Shown here: positions 16,486 to 24,946 of the stretch, one piece after another
Layout of the letters: each line of letters begins with the position of its first letter
Numbering within the stretch: the first letter of the stretch is position 1
NCBI GenBank assembly: GCA_900545825.1
Contig: URAS01000003.1
Coordinates: 1-64,000, forward strand
Length of the DNA: 64,000 nucleotides
Reading direction: 5' to 3'
Source of the DNA: an uncultured Actinomyces sp.
GTDB lineage: Bacteria > Actinomycetota > Actinomycetes > Actinomycetales > Actinomycetaceae
Translations under genes and position numbers: made by a program
Notes under the pieces: generated by a model
Databases searched by the model: none
Told to the model about the DNA's origin: nothing
Seen by the model: the letters and a program-made list of their open reading frames with translations, nothing else

Positions 16486-17709
16486 GTGTCTCACCCCGAC
16501 ACCGACCCGGTGACGCCGCCCGCGGGAAAGCGCCACCTCGTTGATCAGCTGCCCTTTCAGCCCCGTTGCCTGACTGTCGCCCGCCGCGTGGGCTTCCTCA
16601 TGATCCTCGTCGACGCCGCATGCGGATGCGGGTTGGCGGCCGGCGTGTTTTACGCCCACATTCGCCAACCCTTCATCGACGGGAACACCGAGCTATGGCG
16701 TGCCTGCCTTCACGGGGTGTCGGCCGTCGTGGGCGGCGGCCTGTTTGGCCAGCATCACGCGACGACCGGGCTGTTCGGGTGGGGCTCGCTTCTCATGACG
16801 TGGTTCGGCTATCTGGCGGCCTCGGCGATGCTCAAGCGTTATCGCCAGCCCATGCTCCGTGACGCCGTCGCTACTCCCCTGCTGGCGGGCCTTTTCGTCG
16901 GATGCGTCGCGGCGGCGGTCGCCCTCGTCGGGCATTCGGCATCGTTCGGTCCCTCGGCGTCGCGGGCCTTCTTTATCGGCTTTTTCCTCGCCTGGGTGGC
17001 CGTGGCCGGCGCGTTCCTGCGCCGCTCCGGGGATTATCACACGTTCTTCTGGCGTAACGTCCACGGTTTCGTCGCCGGGCTGCGGCCGGCACTTCGGGCG
17101 GCCGCCTGGTTCTTCGGCACGGGTTCCGTCATCACCTTGGCGGTCATCGTCATCGGCGTCCTGTCCGGCACCTACTCCGTCACCTGGTCGACCGATTCGC
17201 TGATTTCCCTGGCCATCGCCGGAGCGAACCTCCTACTCGCCCTGCCCCTGCTCTGGGCGGGCGGGACGTTAACCCTGACGGGCAGCCCGTTCGAGCCGAC
17301 GAACGTCGTCGACCACTCGATCTATTCCAGCTTCGGCGCGGTCTATACGATCGTTCTCCTGGTTGCCGGAGTCGTTATTATCGTCATCGCCGCAGGGGCT
17401 ATGGCGGCAGAAACGACGGGCAAGCTCGGGGTTAAAGCGCTCATGACGACCCTGCTCACGTGGTTCGTCATCGGTGCCATCCTGCTGTCCCTCGTGTCGA
17501 TTCGAGTCAAGGACGCCTGGGCCCTCCGCGTGGACGGCGCACTGGGGATGGTGCTCTTGTGGGCGCTCGTCACGTTCCTGTTGGCCCGGTTCGTGGGCCC
17601 CGCCATTCTCCACGTCTTCCCCGCGCTGAAACGCCACGACGACACCCCGGCGGCCCCTCCGGCCGCTGCGGGGCCTGTCGTCGATGTGTCCTCGCCCGAA
17701 GAGGCCTAG
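16486..17709 (+). CDS. multi-pass membrane protein of unknown function
   Basis: I do not recognise a family. The 407-aa product starts at GTG 16486, with AAGGAG about 7 nt upstream. After a hydrophilic N-terminus of about 35 residues it has roughly eight to nine hydrophobic segments. Examples are VGFLMILVDAACGCGLAAGV, FFIGFFLAWVAVAGAFL, VITLAVIVIGVLSG, VYTIVLLVAGVVIIVIAAGA and MVLLWALVTFLLARFVG. The C-terminus is Pro/Ala-rich and polar. It sits 22 nt after yaaA, and its stop codon shares CTAG with the convergent coiled-coil gene. A channel or transporter role is possible but nothing in the sequence shows it. Confidence 0.8.
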   Translation: MSHPDTDPVTPPAGKRHLVDQLPFQPRCLTVARRVGFLMILVDAACGCGLAAGVFYAHIRQPFIDGNTELWRACLHGVSAVVGGGLFGQHHATTGLFGWGSLLMTWFGYLAASAMLKRYRQPMLRDAVATPLLAGLFVGCVAAAVALVGHSASFGPSASRAFFIGFFLAWVAVAGAFLRRSGDYHTFFWRNVHGFVAGLRPALRAAAWFFGTGSVITLAVIVIGVLSGTYSVTWSTDSLISLAIAGANLLLALPLLWAGGTLTLTGSPFEPTNVVDHSIYSSFGAVYTIVLLVAGVVIIVIAAGAMAAETTGKLGVKALMTTLLTWFVIGAILLSLVSIRVKDAWALRVDGALGMVLLWALVTFLLARFVGPAILHVFPALKRHDDTPAAPPAAAGPVVDVSSPEEA

Positions 17710-18440
17710 TTCGAGGGCATCCGCACGTAGATGACGTCGTATTCCTCGGACTGGAGGACGTCATCGGGTGCCGCCTGGCGCAGCGACTCCGCCTCGGCCA
17801 GCGACAGCTCGATCGGCATTCCCTCGACGCGGCGGCCGTACACGGCGACCGCGCCGATTCCGCCGGTCGACTGCCGCACCCGGTCATAGAGGTCGACGAG
17901 GTCGGCATCCAGCGGCGCCACGAGGGCGTTACGCCGTTCCATCAGCTCGGCGATCGCGGCGTCGGCCTCCTCCTTCTGGGTCTCGGCCTGGGCCTTGAGC
18001 TGCTCGGCCTCGGCCTCCTTGGCGGCGACCTCGTCGCGGATCTCGTCGACGCGTGCCGCGAGGGCCTCGTCGCGTTCGAGCAGCGCGTACTGGTCGTCCT
18101 CCAACTCGGCGATCCGCCGCGCGATCTGGACGAGTTCCTCCTCGAGGCCGGCCAGTTCCTTCGGCGAGCCCTCGGACCGATCGAGGCGGCCCTGCTGGAT
18201 CTCCTGGCGACGGCGCACCTGGGCGAGGTCGGCCTCGATCCGCTCGTTGGCGCGCCCCGAGTCTTTGATGGCCGTCTCGGTTTCGATGCGCTCACGGGTG
18301 AGGCCCCGCACCTCGGCGGCCAGCGCGTCGAGGGCCTCGCGCGATTCGAGGCGCTGCCGCTTGGCGGTGTGCTGGGTCAGCTCGCGGTCGAGTGCTTGCA
18401 CCTCGAGGAGTGCCCGCTGATCGTTAACGGATGCCTTCAT
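17706..18440 (-). CDS. coiled-coil protein of the C4-zinc-ribbon family, cysteine-less
   Basis: This 244-aa protein has a long predicted coiled coil (about residues 10-190, rich in Glu, Ala and Arg heptads) and a short C-terminal domain. The layout matches the bacterial 'C4-type zinc ribbon' proteins (the HP0958-like group), which end in two CxxC pairs. Here the pairs have become V205-x-x-M208 (RRVEGM) and S231-x-x-Y234 (QSEEYD), and the whole protein has no Cys, although the surrounding residues (IELS, APDDV, YVR) are kept. It probably binds no zinc. It overlaps the Nif3-like gene by ATGA, the usual partner of this family. Function is unknown. Confidence 0.8.
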   Translation of the reverse strand: MKASVNDQRALLEVQALDRELTQHTAKRQRLESREALDALAAEVRGLTRERIETETAIKDSGRANERIEADLAQVRRRQEIQQGRLDRSEGSPKELAGLEEELVQIARRIAELEDDQYALLERDEALAARVDEIRDEVAAKEAEAEQLKAQAETQKEEADAAIAELMERRNALVAPLDADLVDLYDRVRQSTGGIGAVAVYGRRVEGMPIELSLAEAESLRQAAPDDVLQSEEYDVIYVRMPSN

Positions 18441-19294
18441 TGCTGGTCCTCCTCGGTCGAGAAATGCCCATTCCAGGGTTCGGTCACACGTGAAGAGTAG
18501 TGTACGTCGAGCGCATAGCCCGCATCATGGGCCGCGCGTGCCACCTGCTGGCTCGCGGGAATGACCCACGGCCACTCCGTCGCATAGTGGCTGCCCGTCA
18601 CCAGCGCGGGGCCGGGCTCCTCGAGAAATTCCGAGGCCGGATGGTGGCGCATGTCGGCACACACGTAGCAGTCAACTCCCGCCTGGCGCACGTCGTCGAC
18701 CAGCGAGTCGCCGGCGCCCGGCGACACGGCCACTCGGCGAATCAGACGCTGGGGGTGCCCGCCCCACGTCACACCGGCGGGCGTCGCGGGCAGGACCCGG
18801 GCGAGCCTCGCCGCGAAATCGCGCAAGGACACGGGTTCTCGCAGCTCGCCGACGCGGCCGATGCCGACGTGCGGATCGTCCTCGCACGGCAGGAGGGGAC
18901 GGCGGTCATCGGCCATCCCCACGAGGTCCGCCAGGGTGTCGGCGACACCGCCGGTCTGGGCATCCGCGTTCGTGTGGGCGTTCATCAGCGCACAACCGCT
19001 ACGAATGAGCATGTGGACGACGCGGCCCTTCGTCGAGTCCGTCGCCACCGAGTGTGTCCCCCGCAAAAACAACGGGTGGTGGGTGAGGACGAGGTCGACG
19101 CCGCCCTCGACCGCCTCGGCCGCGAGGGCCTCGACCGGGTCGAGCGCGACAAGCACGCGCCGCACGGGAGCGTCGACATCGCCGCAGATCAGCCCGACCG
19201 AGTCCCACGACTCGGCCAACCGGGGTGGATAAAGGCCGTCGACGAGGGCGACGACCTGCCCCACAGTAGGCGTGCACAGCTGCTGATCAGTCAT
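18437..19294 (-). CDS. Nif3-like dinuclear metal-centre protein
   Basis: This 285-aa member of the NIF3/YbgI family, often annotated as GTP cyclohydrolase I type 2-like, has unproven biochemical function. Metal-ligand motifs are visible: VLTHHPLFLRG and MNAHTNADA in the first half, and a C-terminal His/Glu pair (SHYATEWP). The central AVSPGAGDSLVDD segment matches the family. Start ATG 19294; TAGGGT ends 6 nt upstream, so the transcript may be leaderless (AGGGG could also serve as a weak ribosome site). It is the first gene of a two-gene unit with the coiled-coil protein. Confidence 0.88.
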   Translation of the reverse strand: MTDQQLCTPTVGQVVALVDGLYPPRLAESWDSVGLICGDVDAPVRRVLVALDPVEALAAEAVEGGVDLVLTHHPLFLRGTHSVATDSTKGRVVHMLIRSGCALMNAHTNADAQTGGVADTLADLVGMADDRRPLLPCEDDPHVGIGRVGELREPVSLRDFAARLARVLPATPAGVTWGGHPQRLIRRVAVSPGAGDSLVDDVRQAGVDCYVCADMRHHPASEFLEEPGPALVTGSHYATEWPWVIPASQQVARAAHDAGYALDVHYSSRVTEPWNGHFSTEEDQQ

Positions 19295-19300
19295 GCCCCT

Positions 19301-19306
19301 ACCCTA
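19301..19306 (-). promoter_or_regulatory. -10-like element of the Nif3-like gene
   Basis: TAGGGT on the minus strand ends 6 nt before ATG 19294. It is the same hexamer and spacing as at map. Confidence 0.35.
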
Positions 19307-19378
19307 CCGGCCACAATCCGACAGGATGCGGGTGCGGGCATCCCGCGAGGGCGCGGCGCGAAAGACTGGGCGCAGGTG

Positions 19379-19451
19379 TGGGCTCGGCCGGACTCGAACC
19401 GACGACATCTGCGGTGTAAACGCAGCGCTCTACCAACTGAGCTACAAGCCC
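19379..19451 (-). tRNA. tRNA-Val (anticodon TAC)
   Basis: The 73-nt gene folds into a full cloverleaf. The acceptor GGGCTTG/CGAGCCC has one G-U, the D arm is GCTC/GAGC, the anticodon stem is CTGCG/CGCAG with loop TTTACAC, and the T arm has TTCGAGT. The discriminator base is A and CCA is not encoded. It starts only 11 nt after the DUF3052 stop on the same strand, so it is probably released by processing from that transcript unless its promoter lies inside the coding region. Confidence 0.97.
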
Positions 19452-19462
19452 CGCGAGCGCGA

Positions 19463-19894
19463 TCAGCGCTTCGCCTTCGACACAATACGCGTCCCCGCCC
19501 ACTCGGGGCCAACTACGGCCGTCGACGTGGGGTTGAGGCCGGCCGTCTTGGCTGCCTGCTCGATCGTGCGGGAGTCGACGTGGTCGCCCCGGGAGGCTTT
19601 CGGCGTGAGGACCCAGATGACGCCCCCGTCATCGAGGTTGCCGATGGCATCCATGAGGAGGTCGGCGAGGTCATCACCGTCGCCGTCGTCGTCTCGCCAC
19701 CACACGAGTGCCCCGTCGGCGACGTTCGTGTAGTCCTCGTCTTCCAGGTCTTCTTGAGTGTCGTTCATCACCGCATCGCGGAGATCTTCATCGACGTCCT
19801 CGTCCCAACCGAATTCTTGGACGACCTGTCCGGAACCAAAGCCCAGCGGGTTGGCCGCAGCGGAAACGCTTTGCCTTTCGTTACTCGAAGCCAC
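19463..19894 (-). CDS. DUF3052 family protein
   Basis: This 143-aa acidic actinobacterial protein has unknown function. The conserved core includes GQVVQEFGWDEDVDEDLRD, DEVWWRDDDGD-like residues (here ALVWWRDDDGDGDD) and VIWVLTPKASR. In mycobacteria and relatives the DUF3052 gene lies next to aceE, as here. The start is GTG 19894 with no ribosome-binding site; TACGGT ends 7 nt upstream, so a leaderless transcript is likely. It is divergent from aceE, and the 193-bp region between them holds both promoters. Confidence 0.88.
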   Translation of the reverse strand: MASSNERQSVSAAANPLGFGSGQVVQEFGWDEDVDEDLRDAVMNDTQEDLEDEDYTNVADGALVWWRDDDGDGDDLADLLMDAIGNLDDGGVIWVLTPKASRGDHVDSRTIEQAAKTAGLNPTSTAVVGPEWAGTRIVSKAKR

Positions 19895-19901
19895 GTCCCT
19901 A

Positions 19902-19907
19902 ACCGTA
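19902..19907 (-). promoter_or_regulatory. -10-like element of the DUF3052 gene
   Basis: TACGGT ends 7 nt before GTG 19894. TTCACC (19925-19930, minus), 17 nt further upstream, is an acceptable -35. Confidence 0.45.
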
Positions 19908-20035
19908 CCCGAGGATGCCAGTGTGGTGAAAGTGACGCACTAGGCATCGGCGTTATTCCGGTGGACCGGTCGACACACTCCTGAGAATCATGGGAAGATT
20001 GAAGCCGTCGTGGGTGACCTTGAGCCCACACAAAG

Positions 20036-20053
20036 CCATACGAAATGGTGTAT
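20036..20053. repeat. inverted repeat upstream of aceE
   Basis: CATAC and GTATG flank an 8-nt spacer about 35-50 nt before the aceE start. It could be an operator or a small leader hairpin; no known regulator motif was matched. Confidence 0.35.
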
Positions 20054-20087
20054 GTGCCCGCCTTACTCAAAGGAGATGGATGCAACC

Positions 20088-22826
20088 GTGAGTGCAGAGT
20101 CGAAGGATCACAAGCTCGTCAATGGCCTCGTCCAGACGGGCCCCGAGACCGATCCCGAAGAAACGCAAGAGTGGATCGATTCCCTCGATCAGCTCATTGA
20201 GGAGCGCGGGCGTGATCGCGCCAGCCACATTCTCGTCTCCATGCTGGACGAAGCGGGACGCAGCAACGTCGCCGTCCCCACGAACCTCACGACCCCCTAC
20301 ACGAACACGATTTCGGCGGAGCAGGAGCCGCACTTCCCCGGCGACGAGGCCATCGAGCGTCAGTACCGCCGGTGGATCCGCTGGAACGCCGCCGTCCAGG
20401 TGACCCGCGCCCAGCGCGAGGGCGTCAAGGTCGGCGGACATATTTCGTCCTACGCGTCGGTGTCGACGCTCTACGAGGTGGGCTTCAACCACTTCTTCAA
20501 GGGCAAGTCGCACCCCAGTGGTGGCGACCACATTTTCTTCCAGGGGCACGCTTCCCCGGGTATCTACGCCCGTGCGTTCCTCGAGGGCCGGTTGAGCGAA
20601 GAAGACATGGATGGCTTCCGTCAGGAGGTCTCGACCGATCACGGCCTGCCGTCCTACCCGCACCCTCGTCGTCTGCCCGAGTTCTGGGAGTACCCGACGG
20701 TGTCGATGGGTCTGGGCCCGGCCGAGGCGATCTACCAGGCGTGGTTCGATCGGTACCTCGAGCTGCGCGGAATCAAGGACACGTCCGGGCAGCACACCTG
20801 GGCTTTCCTTGGCGACGGCGAGATGGACGAGCCAGAGTCGCGCGGCATGCTCCAGCTGGCCGCCTCCCAGAAGCTCGATAACCTCACCTTCGTCGTCAAC
20901 TGCAACCTCCAGCGCCTCGACGGCCCGGTTCGCGGTAACGGCCAGATCATCCAGGAGCTCGAGGCGTTCTTCCGCGGCGCCGGCTGGAACGTTATCAAGG
21001 TCATTTGGGGCCGCGGCTGGGACCGTCTGCTCGCGCAGGACCACGATCACGCCCTGGCGAACCTCATGGGCGACACGCTCGACGGCGACTACCAGACGTT
21101 TAAGGCGAACGATGGCGCCTACGTCCGCGAGCACTTCTTCGGCCGCGACCCGCGCACGGCCAAGATGGTCGAGGACTGGACTGACGAGGAAATCTGGAAC
21201 CTCCGCCGTGGCGGCCACGACTACCGCAAGATGTATGCCGCATACAAGGCGGCGCTCGAGCACAAGGGCCGCCCGACGGTCATCCTCGCCCACACGATTA
21301 AGGGCTACATGCTCGGCACCCACTTCGCGGGCCGCAACGCCACGCACCAGATGAAGAAGCTCGCCCTCGACGACCTCAAGGGGCTGCGCGATGCCCTCCA
21401 GATCCCGATCACGGACGAGGAGCTCGAAGCCAACCCGAAGATGCCGCCGTACTACCGTCCCAGCAAGGACGACCCGGCGATGCGCTACATGCTCGAGAAG
21501 CGCGAAAAGCTCGGCGGCTTCCTGCCGTCGCGTCCGAAGGAGCGCGACCGGGCGCTGCCGATGCCGGGCGACAAGACGTATCGTGCCCTCGCTAAGGGCT
21601 CGGGCAAGCAGAAGGTCGCGACGACGATGGCGCTCGTGCGCCAGCTGAAGGACTTGATGCGCGACAAGGAGATCGGCAAGCGGATCGTCCCGATCGTCCC
21701 CGACGAGGCGCGCACCTTTGGTATGGATGCGATGTTCCCGTCGAACAAGATCTTCAACACCCAGGGCATGAACTACACGGCCGTCGACGCCGACATGATG
21801 CTCCACTACACCGAGTCGACGGCGGGCCAGATGCTCCACACGGGCATCAACGAGGCCGGTTCCGCGGCAGCCCTCCAGGTCGCCGGCACGTCGTACATGA
21901 CGCACGACGAGCCGATGATTCCGTTCTACTTCTTCTACTCGATGTTCGGTTTCCAGCGCACGGGCGACCAGTTCTGGGCGGCCGGTGACCAGCTGTCGCG
22001 CGGCTTCGTCATCGGCGCCACGGCGGGCCGCACGACGCTGACCGGCGAGGGCCTGCAGCACGCCGACGGCCACTCGCCGATCATCGCGGCGACGAACGAC
22101 GCGTTCGTCCAGTACGATCCGGCCTACGGCTACGAAATCCGCCACATCATGCGTGACGGCTTGGAGCGCATGTACGGCGAGCCGGACGGGCGTGACCGCA
22201 ACGTCATGTACTACCTGACGGTGTACAACGAGCCGATTATCCAGCCGGCCGAGCCGGAGGACGTCGACGTCGAGGGCATCCTCAAGGGCATGCACTGCAT
22301 CGCCAAGCCGCGCGGCGAGGAGGGCCGCCCGGTCGCCCAGCTGCTCGCCTCGGGTGTCGCCGTGCCGTGGGCGCTCGACGCCAAGAAGCTCCTGTGGGAG
22401 GACTGGGGTATCGACGCTCAGGTGTGGTCGGTGACGTCGTGGCACGAGCTGCGCCGCGACGGCCTCGCCGCGGACCGCGCCAACCTCCTTATGTCCGAGG
22501 AGGGCTACCACCAGTCGTACGTCCAGCAGAAGCTCGCCGGCCTCGACGGCCCGTTCATCGCGACGTCGGACTACGACCACCTGGTTCCCGACATGATCCG
22601 CCAATGGGTCCCCGGCTACTACCTCACGCTGGGCGCCGACGGCTTCGGCCTGTCGGACACGCGCGCGGCGGCGCGCCGGTACTTCCTCATCGACTCGCAC
22701 TCGATGGTCGTCAAGACCCTCCAGGCGCTCGCCGACCTCGGGCGGATTGACCGCTCGTACGTGGCGAAGGCAGTGCAGAAGTACGACCTGACGAACCCGA
22801 ACGCGGGCACGTCCGGCGAGAACTAA
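20088..22826 (+). CDS. aceE: pyruvate dehydrogenase E1 component, homodimeric type
   Basis: This is the thiamine-diphosphate E1 subunit of the pyruvate dehydrogenase complex, which decarboxylates pyruvate for acetyl-CoA synthesis. The 912-aa protein is the single-chain AceE type. The ThDP-binding motif GDGEMDEPESRGML followed by FVVNCNLQRLDGPVRGNG is clear, as are HASPGIYARAFLEGR and the C-terminal SHSMVVKTLQALA region. I chose GTG 20088 (AAAGGAG 12 nt upstream); an in-frame ATG at 20076 abuts the ribosome site and is less likely. The E2/E3 genes are not in the window. The gene ends at a strong terminator. Confidence 0.97.
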   Translation: MSAESKDHKLVNGLVQTGPETDPEETQEWIDSLDQLIEERGRDRASHILVSMLDEAGRSNVAVPTNLTTPYTNTISAEQEPHFPGDEAIERQYRRWIRWNAAVQVTRAQREGVKVGGHISSYASVSTLYEVGFNHFFKGKSHPSGGDHIFFQGHASPGIYARAFLEGRLSEEDMDGFRQEVSTDHGLPSYPHPRRLPEFWEYPTVSMGLGPAEAIYQAWFDRYLELRGIKDTSGQHTWAFLGDGEMDEPESRGMLQLAASQKLDNLTFVVNCNLQRLDGPVRGNGQIIQELEAFFRGAGWNVIKVIWGRGWDRLLAQDHDHALANLMGDTLDGDYQTFKANDGAYVREHFFGRDPRTAKMVEDWTDEEIWNLRRGGHDYRKMYAAYKAALEHKGRPTVILAHTIKGYMLGTHFAGRNATHQMKKLALDDLKGLRDALQIPITDEELEANPKMPPYYRPSKDDPAMRYMLEKREKLGGFLPSRPKERDRALPMPGDKTYRALAKGSGKQKVATTMALVRQLKDLMRDKEIGKRIVPIVPDEARTFGMDAMFPSNKIFNTQGMNYTAVDADMMLHYTESTAGQMLHTGINEAGSAAALQVAGTSYMTHDEPMIPFYFFYSMFGFQRTGDQFWAAGDQLSRGFVIGATAGRTTLTGEGLQHADGHSPIIAATNDAFVQYDPAYGYEIRHIMRDGLERMYGEPDGRDRNVMYYLTVYNEPIIQPAEPEDVDVEGILKGMHCIAKPRGEEGRPVAQLLASGVAVPWALDAKKLLWEDWGIDAQVWSVTSWHELRRDGLAADRANLLMSEEGYHQSYVQQKLAGLDGPFIATSDYDHLVPDMIRQWVPGYYLTLGADGFGLSDTRAAARRYFLIDSHSMVVKTLQALADLGRIDRSYVAKAVQKYDLTNPNAGTSGEN

Positions 22827-22847
22827 ACCTTCTCGCGGTTAGCGGGA

Positions 22848-22884
22848 AGCCGGCGGGGCGCTGATGGCGCTCCGTCGGCTTTTC
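22848..22884 (+). terminator. rho-independent terminator of aceE
   Basis: A 14-bp stem (AGCCGGCGGGGCGC with GCGCTCCGTCGGCT, including G-U pairs) is followed by TTTCT. Confidence 0.85.
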
Positions 22885-22911
22885 TGTCGGGCCGCACCGA
22901 GCGACAAGAAA

Positions 22912-22941
22912 CCGGCGGGGTACGGTCGTGTACCCCGCCGG
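22912..22941 (-). terminator. terminator of pckG
   Basis: A perfect 12-bp inverted repeat CCGGCGGGGTAC/GTACCCCGCCGG lies 21 nt past the pckG stop. On the minus strand it is followed by TTTCTTG. Confidence 0.8.
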
Positions 22942-22962
22942 CCCTGCTAGGAGGTGCAGTAC

Positions 22963-24813
22963 CTACCTGTCTTCAGAGAGTGCCTGCGCAACCTTGCGGT
23001 GCGCCTGCCAAATCTCGTCAGGCAGGTTGGCGAACTGGGCGAGATGGTCCTCGCGGTGGGCGATTTCCTTCCGCCACAGTTCGGGGTCGATCGAGAGAAT
23101 ATGCTCGAGGTCCTTCAGGCTGCCGCTAAAGCCGTCGAGGTTGAGCTCCTCGATCGTGGGCACGGTGCCCACCGGAGTCTCCTTACCGCTCACGCGGCCC
23201 TCTTTGAAGTCGAGGAGCCACAGGAGGGCGCGGAGATTGTCGCGGTAGCCCGGCCACAGGTAATGGCCGTCCTCGCCCCGCTGGAACCAGTTGACGTGGG
23301 CGATGATCGGCTTCTTCTCCACGCGCGAGAGGATCTCGATCCAGTGGCGCGCGTAGTCGCCCTCGGGGTAGGCCATAAAGGGACGCATCGACATAGGGTC
23401 GTAGCGGAGGACGCCCTCTTTGCCTTCGGCGGCGAACGTCGCCTCGGCGCCCAGCGTGAGGCCGTCGTAGACGCCCTCGGCGATGTCGGTGATCGCGCGG
23501 ATCAGCGGCTCGCGGTCACGGACGCGGCCGCCGAAGATGATCGCGTCGATCGGCACGCCCGCCGGTTCGTTGTAGTCGGGCGCAATGTTGGGGACGTTCG
23601 CCAGCGTCGTCGTGAACCGCGAGTTCGGGTGGGCCCACTCGTCGCCCTTCGCGCCGGAGCGCTGGTGCTCGACGGGGCGCTCGGCGATCGGCAGGCCACG
23701 CCAGTCCAGCCAGCCCTCGACGTCGACCGGCGGCTCGGGCGTCTTGCCCTCCCACCAGACCTCCTCGAGCTGCGGGTTGTAGGCGACGTTAGTGAACAGG
23801 GTGCGCGTGCCCGGGCGGATCGACTCCATGGCGATCGGGTTCGAGACCTCGTTCGTGTCCTTCGCGACGCCGAACGCGCCGAACTCCGGGTTCATGCCCC
23901 ATAGGCGGCCGTCGTCGCCGACGCGCAGCCACACGATGTCGTCGCCGTAGAAGTGGACGGTATAGCGGTCCGACAGGGCGTCGGGCGGCAGCATCATCGC
24001 GAGGTTCGTCTTGCCCGAGGCCGACGGGAAACCACCGCAGACATAACGCTTCTCGCCCGTCACCTTGTCGGTGATCCCGATGAGCATGAATTGCTCGGCG
24101 AGGAATTCGCCGCTGACCCACCCGTCGTAGCAGGCCTGGCGCAGGCCGTGGGCGATCTTGCCGAGGAGGGCGTTGCCGCCATAGGAGGACCCGAAGTGGA
24201 GGATCGTCCGTTCGTCGGCGACCGTAGCGAACAGGCGCTTGTCGTCGGGCGTCCCCTGGCCCAGGTGCTCGAGGTCGCCGGTCACGTGGACGGCGCGGAC
24301 AAAGTGATCCGGGTCCTCGATGTCGTTGAGGTACTTCACGCCCACGCGAGCCATGCGGATCATGTGGAGGACGACCGTGCGGTTGTCGGTCAGCTCGACG
24401 CCGCGCGCCCACTTCTCGAACGGCGACCCCTGCGGGGCCATGAGGTAGGGAATGACGTACATCGTCTTACCCTTCGAGGCGCCGGTCATCCGATCGATCT
24501 GACCGTTGACGACCTCGTCGGCATCGTGCCAGTTGTTGTAGACGCCGCGGTCGCTCTCGCGGTGGGTCGCGACGACCGTGCGCTCCTCGCTGCGTGCCGT
24601 GTCCTTCGAGTACGAGCGCGAGTAGTAGAGGTCCGCTCCGGCGGGGAAGATCTCGCCGGCGTCGAGGCCCTCCTGGACCAGACGGGCGTCGTCGCTGGCA
24701 TCGACGACCTCGATACGGTCGGGCTGGGTGATCTCGGCCCACTTCTCGACGTACTCGCACACTTTCGGGTTGGTGAGGCCGGCGGAGGTGAGAAGATCGG
24801 AAATAGCACTCAT
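22963..24813 (-). CDS. pckG: phosphoenolpyruvate carboxykinase (GTP)
   Basis: This enzyme interconverts oxaloacetate and PEP with GTP/GDP. The 616-aa cytosolic protein has the GTP-type kinase motif GGFPSASGKTNLAMM, the metal-binding block MNPEFGAFGVAKDTN, and the PEP-site segment SYGGNALLGKI. ATG 24813 follows AGGAG by 5 nt and gives the family-typical N-terminus; the longer frame to 25014 reads through a terminator. It is convergent with aceE. Together with AceE and the sugar kinases of the window it defines the PEP-pyruvate-acetyl-CoA node. Confidence 0.97.
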   Translation of the reverse strand: MSAISDLLTSAGLTNPKVCEYVEKWAEITQPDRIEVVDASDDARLVQEGLDAGEIFPAGADLYYSRSYSKDTARSEERTVVATHRESDRGVYNNWHDADEVVNGQIDRMTGASKGKTMYVIPYLMAPQGSPFEKWARGVELTDNRTVVLHMIRMARVGVKYLNDIEDPDHFVRAVHVTGDLEHLGQGTPDDKRLFATVADERTILHFGSSYGGNALLGKIAHGLRQACYDGWVSGEFLAEQFMLIGITDKVTGEKRYVCGGFPSASGKTNLAMMLPPDALSDRYTVHFYGDDIVWLRVGDDGRLWGMNPEFGAFGVAKDTNEVSNPIAMESIRPGTRTLFTNVAYNPQLEEVWWEGKTPEPPVDVEGWLDWRGLPIAERPVEHQRSGAKGDEWAHPNSRFTTTLANVPNIAPDYNEPAGVPIDAIIFGGRVRDREPLIRAITDIAEGVYDGLTLGAEATFAAEGKEGVLRYDPMSMRPFMAYPEGDYARHWIEILSRVEKKPIIAHVNWFQRGEDGHYLWPGYRDNLRALLWLLDFKEGRVSGKETPVGTVPTIEELNLDGFSGSLKDLEHILSIDPELWRKEIAHREDHLAQFANLPDEIWQAHRKVAQALSEDR

Positions 24814-24901
24814 CGTGTCTCCTATTTTTCGGGTAACCGAACTTTCATACACAGGATACCCGCAATTTTGTGGCGTCGCGATGCCGAACGTCCCAGGGTG
24901 C

Positions 24902-24932
24902 AAAAAACGGAGGCACCCGTGGGTGCCTCCGT
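24902..24932 (-). terminator. rho-independent terminator of the ACP-like gene
   Basis: A perfect 12-bp stem ACGGAGGCACCC/GGGTGCCTCCGT is followed on the minus strand by six T, 15 nt past the stop at 24947. Confidence 0.9.
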
Positions 24933-24946
24933 CGTCTTGTGCGGCC

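Noticed and set aside
20067..22700. 877-aa open frame antisense to aceE
   Set aside because: aceE matches its family throughout; the opposite frame shows only codon-bias composition.
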